A stretch of 23,690 nt of DNA from Chara braunii. Lineage: Eukaryota; Streptophyta; Charophyceae; Charales; Characeae. The first letter of the stretch is position 1; every line of letters starts with the position of its first letter. The position numbers were made by a program, and so were the translations under genes. Positions 1-9,611 of the stretch are shown here, in pieces. The notes beneath the pieces were generated by a model. That model saw nothing but the letters and a program-made list of their open reading frames with translations. It did not search any database and was not told the DNA's origin. The DNA lies in the NCBI GenBank assembly GCA_003427395.1, contig BFEA01000059.1, forward strand, positions 1,431,330 to 1,455,019. The letters run 5' to 3'.

Positions 1-28
1 GTGTGTGTGTGTGCGTGTGTGTGTGAGA
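1..28. repeat. (GT)n microsatellite, cut by the window edge
   Basis: The window opens in an alternating GT run with one GC interruption, followed by GAGAGGGAGA. It continues off the left edge, so its full length is unknown. Confidence 0.95.
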
Positions 29-209
29 GGGAGAAACGTTTGCTTCATTTTTTGGGAATCTTGGTTGCACTTTCTGCACGTCCGATGTCTCTGCTTTCTG
101 CACGCCCCTGGACACACTCCATGTCATCCTTTTTCCCACTCTCTCACACACCCATAAAAATCATGGATCACATACACTGATCCACGAGTGATCCACGGAG
201 ATATGAAGA

Positions 210-818
<609 letters not shown>

Positions 819-1106
819 CTGCCGCAATATGTTCCCAGATTGCCGTATCAAATCTTGCATTCTCTTTGCCCTTGCTGCTTCCTGCTTTGCTTTATCGATC
901 TCTGCAAGTTTCGCTGGGTTTTGAGCACCCTTCCCTTGTACTGCGTTCTTTTTGTCCTTGGACCCAGGTCCTCCATTCGTTAAGGCAATTGTACTGCCTG
1001 CTGCAGCAGCTGACACTGCCACTGCTGTGGCAGCTTTACCAGCAAGAGCACGATTCTTCCTGACGGATGCCCTCATCCGCATCACTTCGAGAACTTGCCT
1101 CTCCAT
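819..1106 (-). CDS. Internal exon of an unrecognised host gene (96 codons)
   Basis: A minus-strand block has both splice signals: a pyrimidine-rich acceptor TTTTTACTTTCAG just before ATGGAGAGG at 1106, and donor GGCAG|GTGTGTGAG after 819. It is 288 nt, phase 0 at both ends, with no stop. The 96 residues run from MERQVLEVMRMR through an Ala/Val-rich hydrophobic stretch (about residues 21-42, containing AGKAATAVAVSAAAAGS) and a Gly/Lys/Asn linker, to a charged helix-like tail (about 66-90, AEIDKAKQEAARAKRMQ) that could be a coiled coil. The hydrophobic stretch could be a membrane helix or just an Ala-rich helix. The family is not recognised. Because the acceptor directly precedes the ATG, this is more likely an internal exon than a true start; the preceding exon is probably 1572-1631. 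The next exon would lie downstream and was not found in the window. Confidence 0.5.
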
Positions 1107-1571
1107 CTGAAAGTAAAAAGCGCCCGAAAGAAAAACAATACCTTACTGCTTGTTAAGGCTGACTGTTAAGACTAGTACATGGCCAACAACTAGTTGAGCA
1201 TTTGTAAGGGCACAAGGCCTGTGGATGGACTGAGGGCCAGTAGGCTCTGAAATGGCCGGTCGTGGAAAGGCCCAGGCCAGAAACGACAAAGGCCAGGCCA
1301 CGCCAGACTAGGATGAGACCAGAGAAGTTTGGACCCTCCTAACCAACGTGCAGGGCCCAGGTCAGTCCAGATACTTCCAGACCCCAACCTCTCCACTTTG
1401 GTTCACAACCCTGCTTCAAGTCATTGTAGAAGTCCAGGGCTGCAATCCGCATTAGCCAGGCATGGCTGGGCGCTAAGAGAGAGAAAGGGTGAGACAGAGA
1501 GAGATCAGGGCCAAGAGGCAAGGTCCTTGGGAGAGAAGGTCAGGCATGGAGAGAAGGGAAAGAAGACTTAC
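1107..1571 (-). other. Likely 465-bp intron
   Basis: This stretch is bounded on the minus strand by donor CCAG|GTAAGTCTT (at 1571) and acceptor TTTCAG (at 1107). It holds GGCC-rich sequence around 1205-1300 and GAGA-rich sequence around 1480-1560. It has no frame of its own worth calling. Confidence 0.4.
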
Positions 1572-1631
1572 CTGGTTGGTCTTCGGAATGGAAGCTCCAA
1601 CAGCACACATTCCTTGATTGGCATCATTGTG
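1572..1631 (-). CDS. Probable internal exon of the same host gene (20 codons)
   Basis: The 3' end is well defined: CCAACCAG|GTAAGTCTT is a near-consensus donor after 1572. The 5' boundary is uncertain. The nearest acceptor is TGCAGTGCAG|CACAATG at 1631, which gives a 60-nt phase-0 exon reading HNDANQGMCAVGASIPKTNQ. Alternative acceptors further upstream (for example after ...CCATAACAG, near 1680) would add the open hydrophobic stretch NTIVYLLYSSIPVVNAV. Joined to the 819-1106 exon the frame runs on without a shift. No function is recognised. Confidence 0.38.
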
Positions 1632-2045
1632 CTGCACTGCATTTACGACAGGGATCGATGAGTAGAGTAGGTATACTATTGTGTTGACTGCTGTTATGGT
1701 GAAGGGGATTGTTTCTTCATCAACAGACCTTGATATCGTCAATGTTTCGTCATGTGTGATCATTCTTCTGTTCTTTTCACTGGTTTGCCAGTGAATCAAT
1801 GCTCGTTCATGAGAGCACAGACATCATCATATACTACAGTAAGTGAGTGTTTCATGTTTGAGTCTTCATTGCCAGGTAAGCGTTTTAACCTTATCTTACC
1901 CATCCAAAGCATCTTCTCTGGCTGAGGTGGTCAAATTTGCTTCTGCATTGTGGAAGGCCCATTGGCATACCTGTGGTATGGTCGCCTCTTCAATCTCTCC
2001 GTACAAAGACTTCATCCGGGAGTGTGGCTATGGCGGAATTGAGTC
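1632..2045. other. No supported gene
   Basis: Nothing convincing was seen apart from the open hydrophobic minus-strand stretch just right of 1631. Isolated donor-like strings occur (GCCAG|GTAAGCG on the plus strand near 1875; GGATGG|GTAAGATAAG on the minus strand near 1893). No partner acceptor gives a readable exon. Confidence 0.4.
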
Positions 2046-2197
2046 CATGCATGCATCTGGAAGGGCCCTGTTGCAGTACCGGCGCGCGTGTTGTGGGTAC
2101 CAGTTCATGCATGCATCTCGACGGCCCCTGTTGGGCCCATGGTTGACCTTCATCTACACCTCCTTGGTTTGCATTGGCATCCAGACGGCTCTGTTGC
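2046..2197. repeat. About 60-bp tandem repeat, two good copies and one diverged copy
   Basis: CATGCATGCATCT followed by a GGCCCTGTTG-like block occurs at 2046 and again at 2106, a period of 60. A diverged third copy (GGCATCCAGACGGCTCTGTT) starts near 2176. The units carry the palindrome CATGCATG. No gene is evident. Confidence 0.7.
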
Positions 2198-2580
2198 GTT
2201 GCCAGTTGGACATGGACTGCATAGGGAAGGGTCACTATGGCAGAACAAGTTGGGAAAGGGCGACACCAGGTCTATAGTTGACTGAGATAGCCAGGCTAAA
2301 AGGCGTGCAAGGCACAACCCCTTCATATCTTGTTTGCCGCCTTGGCACCAAGAAGTTATAGAGGACTGGGAATTGCTGATAAGCCATCTCAAAGACCTTG
2401 AAACCGTAGTTCAGAACCTTCCCAGTGCTGCTTCGACCCCTAAGATGGGTACTGTGTGAAAACACTTTGCTGGCGGGAACATTTCACAAGATATGGCATG
2501 CTGGAGCCAAGTGGAGACAATTAGTTGGATCATGATGCAGACCTGAGTTAGCCCAACCCACGGGCTGAATTCGAAGGCGA

Positions 2581-2880
2581 GTGTTTTTCACAGGCCTTGG
2601 TGACCAGGTGTACAAGGACGTGAACCTGCTTTCGTATAAAAAGCCTGCCATTTCTAACGAGAGGTCGATTAACTATCCCAACAAGAAGCGTAAACCTTTC
2701 CTCCTAAGGACGCAAAAGTCCCAAAAGTCATCTGCACCATGGAAAACCCTCAAGAAGGAACTCCAAAACGACCTGGGGCAGAATCCCTTGAAAAAGGGGT
2801 GCGCCTACATTGTGAAAAACAGAGTCACTTTGAAAGTTTCCGCCTGAAGCGAAACCCGAATTTGGCTTGTAAAAGTATGT
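2581..2880 (+). pseudogene. gag: gag C-terminal remnant with broken zinc knuckle
   Basis: Two overlapping plus frames give a basic Lys/Pro-rich stretch (about 2620-2790) followed near 2799-2850 by HCEKQSHFESFRLKRNPNLA. This resembles a nucleocapsid CCHC knuckle (C-x2-C-x4-H-x4-C) in which a Cys-containing stretch, the Cys-xx-Cys-xxxx-His core and the basic tail can still be seen, but a frameshift splits the first Cys pair and the last Cys is not in register. In intact elements this domain packages genomic RNA. The position, upstream of protease- and RT-like sequence on the same strand, supports the assignment. Confidence 0.5.
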
Positions 2881-3124
2881 CCGCCCTTTTCTACGTTGAA
2901 GAGAACAGAACGTTGCATTGGTTTCTAAACCTGATTTAGAAACCTGTTTCAGAATTTGTCCCTGAATCAGAAGCTGAACCGTTTTCCAAACCTCCAGCCC
3001 AAGCACAGACCAACACCATTGTGTTTCTCCTACTTAAACCATGGAATGATCAGAGAGGGATCCATTTTCATCCCCACCAGGAGAGATACAACAAAACAAA
3101 GAAAGACAGAGAGGATAAGGGTGT

Positions 3125-3240
3125 GAAACTCCTTTATTTCCCATTTACATCAATCGCATGGACATTAGAGCATTGGTTGTCGGCAGGGTCACAGTAGAAG
3201 ACACTGAGGGTCATGTTCATACGAGGGAAGTATAGGTAGA
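3125..3240 (+). pseudogene. Possible retroviral-type aspartic protease remnant
   Basis: One plus frame reads YINRMDIRALVVGRVTVEDT, followed by GHVHTREV and a stop. The phrase before ALV resembles the strand leading to the catalytic D-T/S-G of Ty3/gypsy proteases, but the Asp is not there. It lies in the expected place between knuckle and RT. The assignment depends mainly on that order. Confidence 0.25.
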
Positions 3241-3329
3241 TCTAGCTAAACCCTTCTGTGCAACTTCTTCCACTACTTCCAAGTCCAAATCTGGTCAAGC
3301 AGTCGAATAAACTTGAAGTCTCTTCTTAA

Positions 3330-3453
3330 CCAATATCCAATCGTGCTTGCAAACCACATGCCAATATCCAATCGTGCTTGCAAACCGCATGCCAATATCC
3401 AATCGTGCTTGCAAACCGCATGCCAATATCCAATAGTGCTTGCAAACCACATG
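3330..3453 (+). repeat. 31-bp minisatellite, four copies, inside retrotransposon pol
   Basis: Four head-to-tail 31-bp units start at 3330, 3361, 3392 and 3423. Each begins CCAATATCCAAT and ends AAACC(A/G)CATG, and they differ at only a few sites. The unit is part of the pol coding sequence just upstream of RT: the first copy reads NQYPIVLANHM and the last runs into PHGVPQRTIKHKIEVL. Because 31 is not a multiple of three, each added copy shifts the frame. There are no spacers, so this is not a CRISPR array. Confidence 0.93.
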
Positions 3454-4090
3454 GAGTGCCACAACGGACTATCAAGCACAAGATTGAAGTCCTTATGGTC
3501 AGCCTCCCAGGGGATATGAGCATCACATGGAACCACTTGAACAGGACGAATGGCAAAAGCAAATCGAAGAATTGCTTGACAACGGGTACATAGCACCAGT
3601 TTTTTCATGCCTCAAGAGTCAAAACCATGGTAGGTTGACTATCGAGGACTGAACTGTATCACAAGGAAAAAACATATATCCTTTGCCCTGGATTGATTAT
3701 CTATTTGATGTAGCTGTGGATTGTCAGTGTGCTCCAGAATTGACCTCAAATTTGATTACCATCATATTGAAATCAATCCTGCAAATCAACACAACTGCAT
3801 TCAAGACGCATAATGGGCTCTACAAGTTCATTCCCATGCCCTAAGGCCCAATGAAAGCATAGACCACAATTCAAAGTCTGATGAACCGAGTCTTCTGACA
3901 ACAGTTCAACAAGTTCATGGCACAAGGCATCCTTGACATACTGATTTTCACTGAGTCCATGGAGAAGGCGAACGCCATTTGTGACAAGTTGTAAACATCC
4001 TGCGCAAGGAGAGACTGCACCTAAACTTCGAGAAATCTGAGCCTGGGAAGGACAACATCATCTATCTTGGCATCTGATTTCTGCTGCAGG
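3449..4090 (+). pseudogene. pol: Reverse transcriptase remnant, older Ty3/gypsy element
   Basis: Reading across frames gives the Ty3/gypsy RT order. First comes PHGVPQRTIKHKIEVL (near 3450-3496), then EQDEWQKQIEELLDNGYIAP (about 3537-3597). DYRGLNCITRKNIYPLPWID follows (about 3628-3690, frameshifted in an A run), then RIDLKFDYHHIEINPANQH (about 3737-3793, RT motif A, in which the Asp of the DLK triad is present). NGLYKFIPMP follows (about 3812-3842), and NFEKSEPGKDNIIYLGI lies at about 4027-4074. The YxDD region is degraded to ILDILIFTES. Several frameshifts and stops separate the pieces, so no product is possible. Confidence 0.75.
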
Positions 4091-4194
4091 CCTCGAAGGT
4101 AAAAGTCATCACGATTCAGGGGGCCTGAAAATATGGTTCGTAATCAGGACAAGATCTTCATGAGCTCCCAAAGGAAATCTTTCACTAATGATCT

Positions 4195-4800
4195 CTATCA
4201 AGCACGTTTGGCCACGACCTCGGATTGCCATCCGGTACTGGACAAGCACAGGAAATTAACCAAATAGTTAACTCGACCACGTCAGTCACTCGTTGGTCCC
4301 AATCAAAGCAGTTGGGACAATGACACACTAGTTGCAAGGAATCTGCACAATAATTCCACAACTCCACTAGCAGAATGACCCAAATGAGTTGCAAGTTGGT
4401 TGGCAGAGTCGCAGTCTCCTTGACTTCTTAGTACCCAATGGACACACTGCGTTCACCCCTAGCATGTCGGGTTATGGAGTTAAGTATCAGAAACTGCTTG
4501 CTCGCGCAGTCATAGTTATGCACAAACAACAAGATGCTACGCTCACGCAAGCAAATAAGCAACACAAACCTGCTACATTCAAATAATGAACTTGGGTTCG
4601 GGTCAAGATATCTGAATTCTCTGATGAGGAAGCAGCCTGGCTAAAGTTCTAACGATCTACTCTCCTAAGTCGTGGATGTACCTCCACATCTAGTTGCATA
4701 TCCGATGTTTCATACTTCCAAACCTTCTCCTTGCGCCACTTCTGATGATATTAACGGCAGACCCTCTATGAAGCCCCATCAATGGTGGCTTTGAGGTGGA
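4195..4800 (+). pseudogene. pol: Integrase C-terminal remnant, older Ty3/gypsy element
   Basis: GQAQEINQIVNSTT (about 4232-4273) looks like the end of the integrase core, with Q where the catalytic Glu is expected. It is followed by MQVGWQSRSLLDFLVPNGHT (about 4389-4448) and GVKYQKLLARAVIVMHKQQ, then by a VRVKISEFSDEE piece near 4600-4635. This is collinear with the intact-frame integrase tail of the other element (GWKPRSALDFLLPENRP, GVQYEKLLQQAVENI), which supports homology from inside the window. Downstream frames are broken. A diverged C-terminal tail may run to 4810. Confidence 0.7.
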
Positions 4801-4816
4801 TTGAATATGTGAGCAC

Positions 4817-4880
4817 AAGGGGTAAGGGGGTGTAATGTCTAGTACATTTCTTGTATCAACCACTCAATGATCTGTGACAA
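4817..4880 (+). repeat. Polypurine tract and start of 3' LTR, older element
   Basis: AAGGGGTAAGGGGG (4817-4830) immediately precedes TGTAATGTCTAGTACATTTC at 4831. This is the layout of a plus-strand primer followed by an LTR beginning TG. A similar 45-bp start recurs at 7217, which supports it being a dispersed LTR terminus. The far end of this LTR was not located. Confidence 0.55.
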
Positions 4881-5535
4881 ACTAGGATCTGTACGCACAA
4901 GGACTTCTGCATGATCTGCAAAAGGCCTTGTACAGAGGCCTGTGTAATTTTGAGGGACTTGTTAATCAAGTTGCCCCTTATTTCTGAAACTTTGTGAATG
5001 TGCTGTAACTCAAGTTGCGATGTAAGAAAGCTAATTCCGCAATTTGCAACGGTCTGTTCTTTTGTCCCCGCATAATTTTGCAACTACGATGCACCTTAGC
5101 GGGCGCAGCAACTGGATGATGTGTCGGCTTTTTCTCGTCTTTTAATTTCGCATCAGTTCGTGGAATTTCTTGTGCAGCAACTTCGGTGAAACGGCATTTA
5201 AATTTGAAATTTTGTGGCCCGCATATTAATCGCACGTATAGTTAGGATTTCTTTTCGCAATTTCAAAATTTAGACTCTCTGCTTCTTGCTTGGACATGAT
5301 GTGCAACCGGGCTCTGCCCCTTTTCTGTGCAGGCAGTTCTTCACACTCTTTTCCCTTGTGCCTTAAGTTTCCCCGTGGTGCTCAACTGCCATCACCCTCC
5401 TTTGTCTTTCTTGTAACTGTCCTTTTTCCCCCCCTTGCTTATTCTTGGCGCTTGCACACCCAGCTCTGAATCGGGAACTTTCCGTTTTTTTTCCGACTCT
5501 CATTAGCCAACACCATGCAACCGGGATAGATGCAT
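4881..5535. other. No gene seen; may include LTR body
   Basis: This is AT-rich sequence with poly-pyrimidine blocks (5330-5500) and no frame with coding character. If the LTR begins at 4831, part of this stretch is probably its body, but no CA terminus or second copy was found to bound it. Confidence 0.35.
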
Positions 5536-5566
5536 GGAGTGTGGCGAAGTCCCCATGCCACACTCC
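5536..5566. other. Perfect 10-bp inverted repeat (hairpin)
   Basis: GGAGTGTGGC (5536-5545) is followed after an 11-nt loop by its exact complement GCCACACTCC (5557-5566). There is no T tract and no neighbouring gene end, so a terminator role is not supported. Confidence 0.7.
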
Positions 5567-5825
5567 AGGTATGCACCACTCCCTTACCTGTCTTCATGCT
5601 TAATCTCTCTAAACTCCCACACGTGTTCCGCAAATACAAACTTAGGAAGTCGGTTTTATCTCTCTAATCTTTGGAGTTAGCGCACGAGGGTCAGCTAGCT
5701 GAGCAGTGCAGTGTGGTTGAGGCGAGTGAGCGGAGTCAAAAAGGCCCAACAAGCTGCCGGCAACTGTGCGGGGTTGACGTGTCGCTGCGACGGGCGTAAT
5801 CGGGCTAAGCGGGGTGATGGCGCTG

Positions 5826-6255
5826 CGAAGTTGTGGGCACAGGACGACGGACTATCCGCGCCAAAGTTGACATCTGGTCCGGGTTCTTGTAGTGAGTGAG
5901 TGTGGGAAAATTTCAAAGACAGTAGAGAAAGAGATTTGAGTTGCATTTTTTAAGCTGTGTTCTGAGCTCTGGGTGGTGGAGTGTTCGCTGTCCCCATCTG
6001 TAAAGTCTGACCATCATCCTCTTTTCTCTCCTTCTCTCTCCTTCCTTGCTGACTACTTCAGGGAAGTGGTGGTTGCAGAACGACAGACTATCCGCGCCGA
6101 AGTTGAGATCTGGTTCGGGTGCTCGTAGTGTGTGAGTGTGGGAAAATTTCAAAGAGAGGACCGGAAAGAGATTTGAGTTGTATTTTTGAAGCTGTGTTCT
6201 CAGCTTTGAGGGTTCTCTGACCATCACCTCTCTCTCTCCTTCATTGCTGACTCTA
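5826..6255. repeat. Tandem duplication, period about 236 bp, two diverged copies
   Basis: Matching landmarks are ACTATCCGCGCC (5851 and 6087), GTGTGGGAAAATTTCAAAGA, AAAGAGATTTGAGTTG, and a pyrimidine-rich end with TTGCTGACT. The second copy is about 40 bp shorter near its end. The copies differ by scattered substitutions, so the event is not recent. No coding frame is preserved in both copies. Confidence 0.85.
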
Positions 6256-6455
6256 ATGCTAAGCATGTCGTCGCATGGATTGGTTGTCTGATGCCTCTCA
6301 CCCATTTTGATTTTGGGGAATGCTGATAGAAAATTTTGGAGCAGATAATTTGTTGCTTTTGCAATTCAATTATGCACAGCATGTTTCTGAATAATTAGTT
6401 TCTCAAGTATGACCGGGGTTACACCAGCCATGTGGCACTCGTGTATCCTACGATT

Positions 6456-7081
6456 ATGGATTTCTATAGACAGTTCCTCGTGATTGATCCATCTGATTAT
6501 CATCCCTCGGTCAATATCGTAACCCCTCTTCCCTATCTCGGGATCAGGCAACAAGTCTGTAAGTGGGATGTTTGGGCAGTGATCGCTCAAATAGGCCGCC
6601 TTATCAATTTCCAAATAGGACAGACAGTTCGTCCTTCGTCCGTCCCAGATTTGTCATCATTAACACAGACTTTCCCCCATACTACTCCCCTATCACAAAC
6701 TCAGTCGTCCCTTGGCCTGCCGTCGCCCCTAGGTGCCCTAGTGTCCTATGCTCTGAGTGTAACCGCAAGGAGTTCTATGAGCAACGCAGGTTCGTTTACC
6801 GGGTTCGCAGCAATGAGGATTATCAGGCAAGGCACACTCGATTGAGGGCGTTTTCCTCCGACTCCGAACTGTGCGAACCCTGCAGGGGACACATGGAGGC
6901 CCAGCAGAAGCCCACACACAACCCAGACCCATTTGGCTGTGGAAGGCGGAGGCGGCGATGCTTGCAAACAGCTGTGATACGATCAAGTGTTAGATTTGAG
7001 AAAGAAACACACTTGCCCTTTGCCCCAGCATCCTTAGAAAACACTGATCGGTGGACTGAACCCCTGAGTACATTCTGCTGA
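6456..7081 (+). CDS. Candidate two-exon gene of unknown function with paired CxxC motifs
   Basis: Exon 1 is open from 6399 and has an ATG at 6456. It ends at 6558 before a near-consensus donor (AGTCT|GTAAGTGGG). A 110-nt GT-AG intron (6559-6668, ending ATTAACACAG) leads to exon 2, 6669-7081, ending in TGA. The phases match, giving 171 residues, for example ...GIRQQV-Y-FPPYYSPITNS. Residues about 57-109 hold C57, C62-x2-C65, C103-x2-C106 and H109, a spacing that could bind zinc. The rest is Arg-rich (GRRRRR near 126-131). The family is not recognised. The ATG may not be the start, since the frame continues upstream to an acceptor-like TTAG at 6398. A 97-codon frame lies antisense over exon 1, so the strand is not certain. 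It could also be a transposon fragment. Confidence 0.35.
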
Positions 7082-7122
7082 AACGCAGCACAGGAGATCT
7101 CAGTTCCGACCTGGGACGCCAA

Positions 7123-7138
7123 CCCCCCCCCCCCCCCC
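7123..7138. repeat. Poly-C run (C16)
   Basis: An uninterrupted run of 16 cytosines lies between CCAA and GGCC. Its length is likely variable or error-prone in sequencing. Confidence 0.95.
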
Positions 7139-7186
7139 GGCCTTTCCCTAAAATCCTTGCACAGGGCGTGTGGTTTGGGTGTCACA

Positions 7187-7285
7187 GATCTACATTGGAG
7201 TTCTCCATCTCGGATCGTAATATCAAGCACATTCCTCGTATCAACCACTTGATGATCTACACTGGATTTCTCCGTCTAAGCCACA
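7187..7285. repeat. 65-bp duplication enclosing an LTR-start-like segment
   Basis: GATCTACATTGGAGTTCTCC (near 7188) recurs as GATCTACACTGGATTTCTCC (near 7252). Between them, 7217-7258 closely matches the LTR start of the older element at 4832-4877 (both contain GTATCAACCACT and TGATCT, with about 8 differences in 46). No polypurine tract precedes it here, so this is an isolated LTR fragment. Confidence 0.6.
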
Positions 7286-9192
7286 GCAGACTGCCCCCAT
7301 ATTATGAATGCCTACGAGTATGAACGCGGTCTCACATGTGATTATAGCACAAGCAAGTGTACACCTTAGTTGATTGCATTTTGTGCCTATGACGCATTGT
7401 GTCTGGATATACAGGTTCTCCCCAGCCCAAAGGGCCCTCGCATCTGGGCTGCTGGGAGTGCAATGACCTGCACAGTCACAGTTTTATGTGAGTTCTTGGC
7501 TACTGGTCTGATATGCTGAAAATTCCAGAGATTGTGCATGTTTTACTGTATTGCCTGTGTCCCCTAAACTCTGTGCGATACTTGTTGTGCCCATGAACCA
7601 ACCTTGTTCTCATGTTGTGTTTTCTGTCCAAAGAGGGATAGACCAATAAATAAGTATATCAACAGGGGTAGGACTGAAATCGGACACTGTCCAAACTTAG
7701 AAGAAAGCCTAAGATGGACAGGAACAGAAGTGGAATTTGGCAAGGATACGGCAGCATTTTCCAGCAACTTGGGAAGGCCCCAAAACACCCGGTACCCTTG
7801 CAAAGGTCCGCTAGCTTCCAAACAGGTCATGATGGTGCAGGGCCTGAATACAGGTAGATATCAACGTGGTTTCAAGCCCTCGAAGTGACCTGCAGGTTGC
7901 AATAATATTCCCACCAAGGCAGGACCTTTGGTGCAACCCAGTGCACCGGTAGATGCTGAGAGTGCCCAGGCAGAGGTACTGGGGACCGAAAGTGAATACG
8001 TAGCCCGAGCATTCACCCGGCGGCCATGCCGCTGCTCCGCACTGACAGAGAGTGAAGTGGAGGTCTAGGCTGGAGGAGCTGAGTGCGAGGAAGAAGACGT
8101 TCATGACTACTAGATGACTGCTGCAGCTTCACCAGCAAACAAGAGATGATGGGTGGTGCGTTTGCCGCAGTGGGTGTCACCTGTTTATTCATTGAAGCGC
8201 TCTTGATGGACAAAGCTTATCTCACATGCACCTGGTCCTCGTGAATAAACAAGTGGCAGCATGGAGTGAGGGGGACGGAGGGCGAGAGACAGACAGAGGG
8301 AGAGCCGCACCATGTGGCAGCATGGAGAGAGTGGGTGGGAGGCGTGGGGTGAAGACATCTGCCTTGTGATTTCTCTGTGCCAAATCAGCCAGCCAGGTAG
8401 CCCCCCTCGTGTCCACCTATAGTTGCCCGTCCACACCTCTTTGGATAATCAATATCCTGGCTTAGTTTTCAGGTGAGAGGTTTAAACAAAAGAGAAATTC
8501 AGGAAAGTCACCAAAAAGAAGATTGGGAGACTCTGCAAAATACAACCCTTTGAAAAGGTCTTGCCTTTCCATTTCCTTCTTTCCTCTCACAAGGCTCTTT
8601 TCGGAAAAGGCTTGCGCAGGCAATCAAGTGTTTCCACAAAGACCTGAACCACCAATAGAATCTGCAGGTCATTTGTGTGCCAGGCTCATTTCAATCTTCT
8701 TGCAATTCCCACTATGGTATTGTCCATATATGTCCCCAATGATACCCTCTTTCCTTTTTCGCATGTCCGAATTCTTTTATTTGCTTCGTTTTGTCTTGTT
8801 TTGTTTTGTTTAGCTGTCTTCCTGAAGAGTATTAGGCCCTAGGATAGGATTACTGTACTGGCTCCCTGTGGTATTGATCATTTGTTCATTGACAGTTATA
8901 TATGGGCCGTCCCTCCACGACTCTCGACATGCACAAAATATAAAAATCATGGCGGTGTATCTTTCCATGTTATAGCAGAAGATTCACTCTCGTTTTGCAC
9001 ATTTCGAGAGTAGCGGAGCGAGACCCATGTTCAAACTCTTCCCTTGCAATGACCAGAACTGGTGAAGAAGACGGAGCGACTGTTTGATGCTGTAGCTCCA
9101 AACAAACAGTCACTGACAGTTCCATCACTTTCTTTTTTCCCATAATTCCATCTGACAAGCAACGCAAGAAAAGAGGGCAGGGATGGACTTAC
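7286..9192. other. No convincing gene; short simple repeats only
   Basis: Both strands were read. A plus frame near 8143-8217 encodes a hydrophobic run (MMGGAFAAVGVTCLFIEALL) but has no supporting neighbouring exon. GTGGCAGCATGGAG occurs twice (8252 and 8313). A TTTTG pentamer run lies near 8787-8812. The rest looks like intron or intergenic sequence. Confidence 0.45.
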
Positions 9193-9354
9193 CTCCTCAA
9201 CTTTAGAAGTCAGATCTTGCACCTTTCTCTTCAGCATCCTCTTCAGCTGTTTGTCCTGCATTAAACTAGAGGTTGCTTGCTGATCGAACGCCATGTCACC
9301 TGTCCACTCTCGTTTCGGAGCCCTCCCCACCTCTCCACCCATTGATAATCCAGC
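9193..9354 (-). CDS. Internal exon of the minus-strand host gene (54 codons)
   Basis: Acceptor TTCAATTCACAG precedes GCTGGATTATCAATGGG at 9354, and donor GTTGAGGAG|GTAAGTCC follows 9193. The exon is 162 nt, phase 0 at both ends, open throughout. It reads AGLSMGGEVGRAPKREWTGD, then MAFDQQATSS, then a Lys/Arg-rich helical stretch KQLKRMLKRKVQDLTSKVEE that could form a coiled coil. Joined to the 9612-9640 exon the text runs smoothly (...FAFGWAGLSMGGEV), suggesting a hydrophobic or membrane-adjacent segment followed by a basic helix. An ATG at 9342 could serve as start if the upstream exon is untranslated. The family is not recognised. Confidence 0.52.
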
Positions 9355-9611
9355 CTGTGAATTGAATAGAACTTTCCTTCTAAATTACTGCAACAATTGA
9401 AAAAACGATTATCCACACAAAAGCAGAGCACATAAGATTACTGTGAATTTGTGAAAAATACAGTGCCTAGCATAAGGATGAAAGTCACCCTCACAGAAGT
9501 CAATTAAACAGTGGATTCCTTGTCCTTCGATGCACACAAACACGACTGGATGTTGATGCTGTCAAAATCCGACAGACACCTCTGTAATTGCAGTACAAGC
9601 TTTGGACTTAC

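Larger units (their letters stand above)
2581..4880 (+). mobile_element. Heavily decayed Ty3/gypsy retrotransposon, plus strand
   Basis: A series of frame-shifted but ordered fragments matches a Ty3/gypsy polyprotein: a zinc-knuckle gag tail (2581-2880), a possible protease (3125-3240), RT (3449-4090), an integrase C-terminal part (about 4195-4800), then a polypurine tract and the start of a 3' LTR (4817 on). RNase H and the integrase core are missing, apparently by deletion around 4100-4190. No 5' LTR or primer site was found. The fragments are far more decayed than the element at 10447-18889, so this is the older insertion, of a different but related lineage. It would lie antisense inside the long intron of the minus-strand host gene. 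Confidence 0.75.

Noticed and set aside
3313-3562. CRISPR-like short direct repeats
   Set aside because: The 31-bp units abut each other without spacers and lie inside retrotransposon pol; the context is eukaryotic.
5536-5566. Hairpin as a transcription terminator
   Set aside because: There is no T tract or nearby gene end, and intrinsic terminators are not expected in a nuclear genome.
6366-6656. Minus-strand 97-codon frame antisense to the CxxC ORF exon 1
   Set aside because: It is readable but has no splice signal that extends it; the plus-strand reading has a strong donor and a phase-matched partner. Not fully excluded.
8104-8252. Plus-strand hydrophobic peptide (MMGGAFAAVGVTCLFIEALL) ending in a stop
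   Set aside because: It is short, with a stop just upstream and no convincing partner exon; one hydrophobic run is not enough.
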